A program made the translations under genes and the position numbers. Of a DNA stretch of 6,935 nucleotides, positions 1 to 5,999 are shown piece by piece; position 1 is the stretch's first letter; each line of letters opens with the position of its first letter. This stretch comes from an uncultured Lachnospiraceae bacterium (lineage in GTDB: Bacteria; Bacillota; Clostridia; Lachnospirales; Lachnospiraceae). Where the stretch lies: the NCBI GenBank assembly GCA_902797565.1, contig CADBTO010000036.1, forward strand, positions 1 to 6,935. The letters run 5' to 3'. Under the pieces are notes generated by a model. That model was given only the letters and a program-made list of their open reading frames with translations, was not told the origin of the DNA and did not search any database.

Positions 1-1
1 A

Positions 2-382
2 ACCCTTACTGCGAATGGAGGAAATGGGGGAAGCGGCAGCGCAACCAAAGACGCAAAAGGCGGTACAGGTATTGAAGGAAAATTAAAGGTAGAAAACGGA
101 ATCGTTGCTGCAAACGGAGGGAATGCACCGTATGCTGGTTCGGGTATTGACGCTGAATCCGTGATCGATGGTGGAACAGTCACTGCTGCAGGTGGTGCGA
201 ACGGCGGTATCGGGATTGCGGGAACATTAAAAGCTGCCGCCGGAACAGTCACTGCTGTCGGAGGCACGAACGGCGGCACAGGGATCACGGCTGCATCCGA
301 GATTTTAGGCGGAAACGTGCAGGGAATTGGCGGAACAGGTGCAGGTGCCGGTTTCAACGGTACGATATCCGTCAATTCGAAC
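2..382 (+). repeat. Glycine-rich beta-helix-like protein repeats
   Basis: Five consecutive units read in frame: 2-100 (33 residues), 101-175 (25), then three of exactly 23 residues at 176-244, 245-313 and 314-382. The core pattern is xVTAxGGxNGGxGIxGxLxxxxG. A period of 22-25 residues with regular Gly, Val and Ile positions fits coils of a right-handed beta-helix (pectate-lyase-like fold). More units probably lie upstream of the window. The fold is inferred from periodicity, not from a structure search. Confidence 0.7.
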
Positions 383-3300
383 ATGCGTCTTAAGGCAGGG
401 AATGATGCGGATGTGGAAAAAGCTTCTTGGACAAATGAAAAGAATGCGAAAAAGTACAAATATTGCTGGTTTGTAAATTCTGAAAACATTGTCCCGCCTT
501 CCGTAGTTTATTTGTCTGAGAACGGTGAGAATCAGGCGGTCTTAAACTCGAATGAGAATTACACGAAACTCAGAGATTATACTGAGGAACAGACTTGGTA
601 TGACGGATGGTTCGTGACAGAAGATGATGATGCCGCAGTGACACTGTCAGGAAATATTACCGTAAAGGGTGATGCAAAACTGATCCTGAAGGATAACCAG
701 ACAATTGATTGTACCGGTAATTTCACGATCCAGAAGGATGGGTCATTAACGGTCTATAGTCAGAGTGCAGCAGAATCAACAGTCGGAAAGCTGAATACGA
801 AAGCGGTTATACTGGAGTCGGAAGAAACAGCATCAGGAGAGAACAAAGAGATCATTGCCGGGAAATTGAAACTCCATGGCGGGACCATAACCGTGGATGG
901 AAGCACCGACCAGGCAATTTCAGTGCCGGCAGAAGGTTCGCTTGTCTTAGATGGCCATGCCAACTTGACGGTAACGGGAGGGGATGATGCCTTTGCAAGT
1001 GCTGCGGGAGGCGTGATCATTGACAGTCCGAATGCGAAACTGAATATTGTTGGTGGTTACACACGCAGCAGTGAATCAGGCGAGGATGAAATCATTGTAG
1101 GTGACAATTGTAAGAACAATTACTTTCTGCGCTATTCCTATGCAGCTTCATATAAAGCTTCCCCGAGCGGAGAAGCGGCTGACCTTGCTGTAGTAAGTAC
1201 CAGCTATCCCGGAACGGGGAAAAATATAGAAGTCAGCTTGATGGAAAAACCGAATGCTGCGGCAACGCAGGCGGCATATTATTCTTTGGCCGATGAAAAC
1301 GGGGATGCGCTGACGAAGCTTGATGTACATGAGCCGCAAACCTGCTCTTTGATCAATTCCGGTGATATCTTGCTGCCGGCCTGGGGACAGGAAGGAAAAA
1401 CCACGTGGTATACATTTGATTCGACCGGTTGTACGGATCAGAACGGTGCTTATGTTTTCGTGGGTGAAGTCACATTAACAGGCGATGTCAACCTGATCAT
1501 CCCGGATGGAGTCACGATAAAGCTCTACGGCAGCATTGCGGGTAAAGAGGGCGCAGCGCTTACTGTTTATGGACAGTCCGAAGCGGTGACAGAAGCAGGA
1601 AAGATCGTTGTTAATGGGTTTGCCGGAAAGGATGCGTTTTATTTTCCTGGAAGCTCGACCGGTTCCGAAGGCTTGGCGAACCCTGGGGGTCTGATTGTTC
1701 ATGGAGCGATGTTGACAGCCACAGGTGGTTACAGTGTAAATGGATCAAAAAATGCGGGTCTTCGGGGCAACCTAACCATATATGGTGGTACATCCATGAT
1801 CTACGGCGGTGAAGATTGTGACGGAATCATCGGCAATGTGTTCATGAAAAGCTTGAAGAGTGGAAAGGCAGTAGCTGTTGCCGGAGGCAAAAGTGCGATT
1901 GATGGTACCGTAAACCTTGTGCAAGGAAAGCATTTCCGCGAGAATGCCAGAACAAATAATCAAGAGGGATTTGTGCATGATATGCTTGATCAATATAGGG
2001 ACAAAAATTACGAAGCAGTCATGCTGGGCGTAAGTGGCGAGACACTATACACCTACAACGCATTAGATGCAAAGGTCAGAGCAACGACGAAGCTTGAAGG
2101 CGGCGGTGAAAAAGTAGATGAGCTAGAGGTTATTCTCCCTGGTCTCGTATATGACGGCAGCGCCAAAACGGTAGGATTGAAGGATGTTGCAGAAAGCAAT
2201 CTGTTCTACGGGACCATAGTGAGTGAGTATGATTGCGGTGTCACGAAGCTTGACAGTGCGCCGACAGATGCCGGAAAATACTCAGCAATACTGTATAAGG
2301 AAGGCTTGTTCAGACTTGAGGTGCCCTTTACGATTGATAAAGTCACATCTGCAATCGTAACCCAGCCTTCTGCGATAGCGAATCTGCGCTATAATGGAAC
2401 GGAGCAGAAGCTGGTCAATCCGGGCACAGCAGGAAACGGAGGTACGGTCGTGTACTGTCTTGGTGAAGACAGCACAAATCCTCCTTCAAGCGGATACAGT
2501 GCAGTGGTTCCAAAAGCAAAAAAAATCGGACAGTATTATGTCTGGTATCAGGTGGCAGATGAGAAGAATATCCAAGGAACAAAAGCACAGTGTATTTCTG
2601 TACAGATCCTGAAGTCGGATGGGAAACCAGCGGCACCTGGCGCGCCGAAGGAGGCCTCCATATCTGCAGTCAGTATCACGCTGAAAGCGATACAAAACGG
2701 CGAATACAGCAAGGATGGGTCGAACTGGCAGAGCAGCCCCACGTTTAACGGGTTGGCGAAGAATACGGAATACACGTTCTATCAGCGGTACGCAGAGGAT
2801 GAATTATATCCGGCATCTGATGCAAGTTCGGGAACGGCAATCCGTACCAATGACCATGTACATGAATATGGTTATTATTATGCTGACTATGCGGGTACGA
2901 CTTTGGAAGCGGTATGTTATGCAGAGGGAGCCCAAGATGCATGCAGATCCTATCTGACCATTGCCGCGCCGACGCTGAAAACCTATGGAGGCAGCGGGAA
3001 GCCGGAGGCAACGCTGGTCGGAGGCATCAATGGAGTCGCTTTCGATGCATCCAGTATCAAGTATTACAAGAACGGGGTCTTGCTGGACAAGGCACCGACA
3101 GATGCCGGCACGTATACGGCAAAGACGGCTGAACTGAGCTATGAGGTAGAAGTAATTGATATTTTTACACGCAGAAAACATAAAGCAATAGAGAAGAGAG
3201 CGGCAGAAGTGACCTATACCATAGGCAAGGCGGAACCGGTCATGAAGAAGCTTCCGAAAGCCATAGAGAATCTAAAGGCAGACGAAGAAGAAAAAGCCCT

Positions 3301-5689
3301 TCTTACTGCTGGAGAGACGGAACATGGCACGATTTATTACAAACTGGATAGAAACGGGGAATATTCACAAGAAATCCCGAAAGTGAAAGAAGCCGGTGTT
3401 TATAATGTTTATTATAAGGTGGTGGGAGACGATAATCATAAGGATTTGCCCGAAAAGCGATTGACAGTGCCCGTTGCCTCGATACCTGTGAAGACTGCTG
3501 TGGGCAGTGTATCTGCGGCGGTCAATGTCTCAAGTGATGTTCCTGAGGAGATTCAGAAGAAGATGAAAGCGCTGGCTGAATCGACCTGGATGGACGGCAT
3601 TGAGGATGAAGCAAAGTTTGCTGCCAGCATTTTTGCTGCCAAAACGCTTGCGAAAGATAATCAAAAAATCATGAGTAAGCTGAAGCAGCTTGGATATGAC
3701 GAAAACGAGCCTGTTAATCTGAATGCAGATGTCCAGATTGACGTTCAGGTAAAAGGTGCCAATTTGGCAGATAAAATCACGCTGGACATCACGCCGAAGC
3801 TTTTTGTCCGTGCGGAGCTGAAAAACTCTGGAGATCAGCCAGCGAAAAAGCTGACCGACGAAAGCGGCGAAGAAATGAAAAAGCTGACCGACGAAAGCGG
3901 CGAAGAAATGCACGAAATGTCCAGTCCGGTTGAGGTCATTGTCGATTTGCAGAACCTTGGTTTTGTACCGGGCCTGGTAAAGATCCGCCATATCAATGAT
4001 GATGGGACAGAGGAGACCATTCCGGCAAAGATCCAAAGCAAGGGAAATGGCAAGTATGGCTGGCGGCAGGATAAGTTCTCCGAAGTGGAGATTCTGGCTG
4101 ACCAGTCAGGGGAGATAACGTTCCTTGATCAAAACGGCGAAGAGGTTTCTAAACAGAAATTCCATTCGGCAGATCTGCTGGAGCCGGAATTCGGTGTGGA
4201 CGCGCCTTTGGTTCTCGGACACACGTTTGTGGGATGGGAACTTAAAAATGGGGAAAACAGCAGGATTTATACGGAACTGACAGAAGACTTGCTTCAGAAG
4301 CTGGACGGCGAGCCTGGTGAAGCGCTGAGCCTCGAGGCGAGTTATACGAATCCTGCTGCAATCGTGGAAACCCAGCCCCTGGCAGTAGAAGGGCTTCGCT
4401 TCACCGGAAAGGCGCAGAGCTTGATTTCTGGAGGCGCAGCGATAGGCGGTAAGATGAACTATGTCTTGGGAAACAGCGCAGAAACAGTGCCTGAAACAGG
4501 CTGGAGTGAAACGCTTCCTACTGGCATGGGCGCGGGAACCTATTATGTCTGGTATAAAGCGGTTGGCAATGATACACACAGCGATAGCAAGCCGGTATGC
4601 GTGACCGTACAGATCGAGAAAAAGGCGAGTGGCGGCGGCTATAAGCCAAGTTCGAATCAAGGGACTGATACGCCAGCATCGGAGCCTGGAGCGGACACGC
4701 CGGAGCCTGGAGCGGATACGCCGGAGCCTGGAGCGGACACGCCGGAGCCTGGAGCGGACACGCCGGAACCTGGAGCGGACACGCCGGAACCGGGAGTAGA
4801 TACGCCAGCATCGGAGCCTGGAGCGGACACGCCAGCACCGGAACCGCGAACGCCGGATTCGCAGGAAAAGCCGGATTCTGAGCAAGGAAAGAACCCATCG
4901 GATGGATCTGGGGCAGTGGAGCCTGGAGCAGGCCATGCTGCACCAGCGTATGATTACACTACATCATCAAACAAATCGACGTCCAAAGGTCTCGTCGCGC
5001 CCAGGGTCATCCGGGTAGAAGCGACGTACCTGGTTGTGGAGACGGTGTCAGGCCAGCTGTATTCGATTGATGGTGGAAAGACCTGGCAGACGGGCGGCAT
5101 CTTCAACGGGCTTGAGCCGGGGCGGACGTACACAGTCATCACGAAGCTTGCGGCAGACGCCCAGAATGGGCATTCTGTTTCCGAGGCGCTGGAAGTAGTG
5201 CTGGGGGATGCGTCGACAGTCCAGTCGGACGGGACAGGCGCAGACCAGGCAGAAGGGACGGCCGGAGCTGGTGCAGGCCAGTCGGACGGGACAGGCACGG
5301 ACGCAGGGCAGACCGGAGCCTCGTCCGACGCAGGCAGCGGCAAGGAAACAAAAGCCGAGGCGAAGGCCGCGAAAGCTGCGATGGAGAAGAAGCTGAAGGC
5401 CAGCCGGAGCAAGGATGGCAAGAGCGTTTCCATCAAATGGGGCGCAAGCAGCGGAGTAACGCGCTTCGTGGTCTATGCCGGATATGCCGGAGCCAAGTGC
5501 AGGAAAGTGGAGGTGGTGAAGGCCAGCAAGAAGAAGGGCGCATACAAGGTATCGTTCAAGAAGCTGGGCGGGAAGAAGCTTGACAAGACAAAGAAGGTGA
5601 AGGCGTATGTCGTGGCATACCGGCTGGTAGGCGGGAAGCAGGCAAAGGTGGCAAAGACCCGAATGGTGACGCTTGCGGCAAACGTGTAG
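2..5689 (+). CDS. Giant multidomain repeat surface protein, adhesin-like (5' end missing)
   Basis: The frame is open from base 2 to a TAG at 5687-5689, giving 1,895 residues with the N terminus outside the window. Residues below count from the codon at base 2. Order: Gly-rich beta-helix-like repeats (1-127); two copies of a beta-solenoid-like module (about 198-353 and 468-623); MBG-like domains with an APTDAGxY motif (708-780, 988-1077); three Ig-like modules (784-869, 1077-1159, 1452-1540), two of them carrying YYVWY; FN3-like modules with a YSxDGxxW pattern (883-949, 1666-1734); an HxH...C...C segment (950-987); a conserved mixed domain (1165-1367); an InlB/Listeria-Bacteroides-type repeat containing HTFVGWE (1370-1450); a Pro-rich stalk (1541-1665); a basic C-terminal FN3-like domain (1794-1895). 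Such mosaics are known in exported proteins of gut Bacillota, usually of unknown ligand. An adhesive or carbohydrate-binding role is inference; no catalytic motif was recognised. No sortase signal, SLH domain or C-terminal membrane segment is seen. A terminator follows about 115 bases downstream. Confidence 0.93.
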   Translation, partial: TLTANGGNGGSGSATKDAKGGTGIEGKLKVENGIVAANGGNAPYAGSGIDAESVIDGGTVTAAGGANGGIGIAGTLKAAAGTVTAVGGTNGGTGITAASEILGGNVQGIGGTGAGAGFNGTISVNSNMRLKAGNDADVEKASWTNEKNAKKYKYCWFVNSENIVPPSVVYLSENGENQAVLNSNENYTKLRDYTEEQTWYDGWFVTEDDDAAVTLSGNITVKGDAKLILKDNQTIDCTGNFTIQKDGSLTVYSQSAAESTVGKLNTKAVILESEETASGENKEIIAGKLKLHGGTITVDGSTDQAISVPAEGSLVLDGHANLTVTGGDDAFASAAGGVIIDSPNAKLNIVGGYTRSSESGEDEIIVGDNCKNNYFLRYSYAASYKASPSGEAADLAVVSTSYPGTGKNIEVSLMEKPNAAATQAAYYSLADENGDALTKLDVHEPQTCSLINSGDILLPAWGQEGKTTWYTFDSTGCTDQNGAYVFVGEVTLTGDVNLIIPDGVTIKLYGSIAGKEGAALTVYGQSEAVTEAGKIVVNGFAGKDAFYFPGSSTGSEGLANPGGLIVHGAMLTATGGYSVNGSKNAGLRGNLTIYGGTSMIYGGEDCDGIIGNVFMKSLKSGKAVAVAGGKSAIDGTVNLVQGKHFRENARTNNQEGFVHDMLDQYRDKNYEAVMLGVSGETLYTYNALDAKVRATTKLEGGGEKVDELEVILPGLVYDGSAKTVGLKDVAESNLFYGTIVSEYDCGVTKLDSAPTDAGKYSAILYKEGLFRLEVPFTIDKVTSAIVTQPSAIANLRYNGTEQKLVNPGTAGNGGTVVYCLGEDSTNPPSSGYSAVVPKAKKIGQYYVWYQVADEKNIQGTKAQCISVQILKSDGKPAAPGAPKEASISAVSITLKAIQNGEYSKDGSNWQSSPTFNGLAKNTEYTFYQRYAEDELYPASDASSGTAIRTNDHVHEYGYYYADYAGTTLEAVCYAEGAQDACRSYLTIAAPTLKTYGGSGKPEATLVGGINGVAFDASSIKYYKNGVLLDKAPTDAGTYTAKTAELSYEVEVIDIFTRRKHKAIEKRAAEVTYTIGKAEPVMKKLPKAIENLKADEEEKALLTAGETEHGTIYYKLDRNGEYSQEIPKVKEAGVYNVYYKVVGDDNHKDLPEKRLTVPVASIPVKTAVGSVSAAVNVSSDVPEEIQKKMKALAESTWMDGIEDEAKFAASIFAAKTLAKDNQKIMSKLKQLGYDENEPVNLNADVQIDVQVKGANLADKITLDITPKLFVRAELKNSGDQPAKKLTDESGEEMKKLTDESGEEMHEMSSPVEVIVDLQNLGFVPGLVKIRHINDDGTEETIPAKIQSKGNGKYGWRQDKFSEVEILADQSGEITFLDQNGEEVSKQKFHSADLLEPEFGVDAPLVLGHTFVGWELKNGENSRIYTELTEDLLQKLDGEPGEALSLEASYTNPAAIVETQPLAVEGLRFTGKAQSLISGGAAIGGKMNYVLGNSAETVPETGWSETLPTGMGAGTYYVWYKAVGNDTHSDSKPVCVTVQIEKKASGGGYKPSSNQGTDTPASEPGADTPEPGADTPEPGADTPEPGADTPEPGADTPEPGVDTPASEPGADTPAPEPRTPDSQEKPDSEQGKNPSDGSGAVEPGAGHAAPAYDYTTSSNKSTSKGLVAPRVIRVEATYLVVETVSGQLYSIDGGKTWQTGGIFNGLEPGRTYTVITKLAADAQNGHSVSEALEVVLGDASTVQSDGTGADQAEGTAGAGAGQSDGTGTDAGQTGASSDAGSGKETKAEAKAAKAAMEKKLKASRSKDGKSVSIKWGASSGVTRFVVYAGYAGAKCRKVEVVKASKKKGAYKVSFKKLGGKKLDKTKKVKAYVVAYRLVGGKQAKVAKTRMVTLAANV
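593..1060 (+). repeat. Duplicated beta-solenoid-like module, copy A
   Basis: This copy begins at a TWY motif and contains GNITVKGDAKLILKDNQTI, then SLTVYSQS and VGKL, followed by Gly/Val-rich strand repeats ending in NIVGGY. It aligns almost without gaps with copy B at 1403-1870 over the first 66 or so residues. The order (TWY, GDxxLIxxDxxTI, LTVYxQS, GKL, then GG-rich strands) is a familiar arrangement in gut Bacillota surface proteins. Ligand or function is not evident. Confidence 0.7.
1403..1870 (+). repeat. Duplicated beta-solenoid-like module, copy B
   Basis: This is the partner of copy A: TWYTFD, then GEVTLTGDVNLIIPDGVTI, ALTVYGQSEAVTEAGKI, then LIVHGAMLTATGGY and LTIYGGTSMIYGG. The TVYxQS motif lies 271 residues after that of copy A. 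The two copies have diverged strongly, so the duplication is old. Fold and role are inferred from the pattern only. Confidence 0.7.
2351..2608 (+). repeat. Ig-like module, copy 1 of 3 (YYVWY type)
   Basis: The module starts with IVTQPSAIANLRYNGTEQKL and ends with IGQYYVWYQVAD and a final strand VSVQI-like (ISVQIL). Copy 2 (3230-3478, AGVYNVYYKVVGDDNH) and copy 3 (4355-4621, GAGTYYVWYKAVGNDTH) have the same plan: a Pro-rich entry, an xGxxQxL strand, a GGxxxY strand and a YxVxYxxxG strand. Copies 1 and 3 still share 15 identical bases at 2534-2548 and 4541-4555. Such modules usually act as spacers in surface proteins. Confidence 0.65.
3230..3478 (+). repeat. Ig-like module, copy 2 of 3 (divergent)
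   Basis: This is the most divergent of the three related modules: KLPKAIENLKADEEEKAL, then GTIYYKLD, then AGVYNVYYKVVGDDNHKD. The aromatic YYVWY core of the other copies is replaced by YNVYY, and the expected aromatic-Gly strand before KAL is replaced by an acidic DEEE stretch. It lies between the second MBG-like domain and the conserved mixed domain. Confidence 0.6.
3845..3910 (+). repeat. Perfect 33-bp tandem duplication (KKLTDESGEEM x2)
   Basis: Bases 3845-3877 and 3878-3910 are identical over all 33 bases, each encoding KKLTDESGEEM in frame. It sits in the conserved mixed domain just before HEMSSPVEVIVDL, where related proteins usually have a short acidic loop. Perfect identity at the DNA level, including third positions, points to a recent duplication. 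Confidence 0.95.
4355..4621 (+). repeat. Ig-like module, copy 3 of 3
   Basis: It reads IVETQPLAVEGLRFTGKAQS, then GGKMNYVLGNS, then GTYYVWYKAVGND and VTVQIEK. It closely follows copy 1 in plan and length and directly precedes the Pro-rich stalk, so it appears to be the last folded module before the flexible region. Confidence 0.65.
4661..4846 (+). repeat. 21-bp/27-bp tandem array encoding GADTPEP and GxDTPASEP stalk
   Basis: Five uninterrupted 21-bp units at 4688-4792 each encode GADTPEP and differ only at a few silent third positions. They are flanked by 27-bp units encoding GTDTPASEP (4661-4687), GVDTPASEP (4793-4819) and GADTPAPEP (4820-4846). The result is an acidic, Pro-rich, probably extended stalk between folded modules, resembling wall-spanning or linker regions of Gram-positive surface proteins. 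Near-identity of units suggests copy number can change by slippage or recombination. Confidence 0.95.
5221..5296 (+). repeat. 19-bp direct repeat in Gly/Asp-rich linker
   Basis: The same 19 bases, starting ccagtcggac, occur at 5221-5239 and 5278-5296, 57 bases apart and so in frame. They encode QSDGTG in both places. The surrounding linker is low in complexity (Gly, Ala, Asp, Thr, Gln) and separates the last FN3-like module from the C-terminal basic domain. Confidence 0.85.
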
Positions 5690-5803
5690 TACCAGTGCAA
5701 TACAGAATGACAGTACCTTCAAGTGATTAGGTATGGCAGAACCTCACGAAGTCGCTGTTCGATGATCTGGATGCGGTGTATGAAGGTGATGTTTCAGAGT
5801 AGG

Positions 5804-5839
5804 AAAGGGAGAGGGCTTTTACAGCTGTCTCCCTTTTTT
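5804..5839 (+). terminator. Intrinsic (rho-independent) terminator after the giant gene
   Basis: Left arm 5804-5812 (aaagggaga) pairs perfectly over 9 bp with right arm 5828-5836 (tctcccttt), with a 15-base loop. The right arm runs into six T residues (5834-5839). Position, orientation and U-tract fit termination of the upstream transcript, so the downstream gene probably needs its own promoter. Confidence 0.85.
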
Positions 5840-5913
5840 GTATATGGGCTGCGTATGGAAGGATTTGCATCCCGCTGGCTCGATTAAAAAAGATATAAAA
5901 ATGCAGAAAGAAC

Positions 5914-5942
5914 GTGCAATTTTTTTGTCTATGGTGTATAAT
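5914..5942 (+). promoter_or_regulatory. Probable sigma-A type promoter for the downstream gene
   Basis: A perfect TATAAT lies at 5937-5942. At 17-bp spacing the -35 hexamer would be GTGCAA (5914-5919), a poor match with three of six consensus positions. A 7-T run lies between the two elements. Transcription would start near 5949, leaving a leader of about 50 bases before the ATG at 6000. The -10 box is convincing, the -35 is weak, so an activator or another -35 reading is possible. Confidence 0.55.
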
Positions 5943-5984
5943 GATATGTAGGGATTTTGTCGAAATTTGAATTGTATGAAATGT

Positions 5985-5998
5985 GGGGGGCGAAGGAG
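5985..5998 (+). promoter_or_regulatory. Ribosome-binding region with ambiguous spacing
   Basis: AAGGAG at 5993-5998 is a good Shine-Dalgarno match but leaves one base before the ATG at 6000, much shorter than the usual 5-9. The run of six G at 5985-5990 is 9 bases from the ATG and could pair with the anti-Shine-Dalgarno partly by G-U pairs. An in-frame ATG at 5976 has no recognisable site before it. I therefore keep 6000 as the start. Confidence 0.5.
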
Positions 5999-5999
5999 T

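Larger units (their letters stand above)
5690..5999. other. Intergenic region between the two surface-protein genes
   Basis: This stretch of 310 bases holds no complete gene that I can support. In order it has a short possible coding remnant (5731-5802), a strong intrinsic terminator (5804-5839), about 75 bases with no obvious signal, an AT-rich stretch with runs of A and T (5884-5926), a likely promoter -10 box (5937-5942) and a G-rich ribosome-binding region just before the next start codon. Confidence 0.8.

Noticed and set aside
161..163. GTG as the start codon of the giant gene
   Set aside because: The frame stays open to the left edge and the same Gly-rich repeat pattern continues upstream through bases 2-160; there is no ribosome site or signal peptide here.
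4661..4846. Tandem array as a CRISPR or regulatory repeat
   Set aside because: Units are contiguous, without spacers, a multiple of three, and read as a continuous Pro-rich protein segment.
4106..4936. Antisense open frame of 276 codons rich in Arg
   Set aside because: Its RSRLRRVRSR-type repeats are the reverse-strand reading of the 21-bp stalk array; no ribosome site or protein family is seen, and the + strand frame is clearly coding.
5894..5899. TATAAA as an alternative -10 box
   Set aside because: No suitable -35 lies upstream, and the perfect TATAAT at 5937-5942 is nearer to the gene; it cannot be fully excluded.
5897..5926. Second hairpin terminator (TGCA/TGCA with A and T runs)
   Set aside because: Only 4 bp pair before a mismatch or bulge, the rest is A-T, and it sits where the next gene's promoter is expected.
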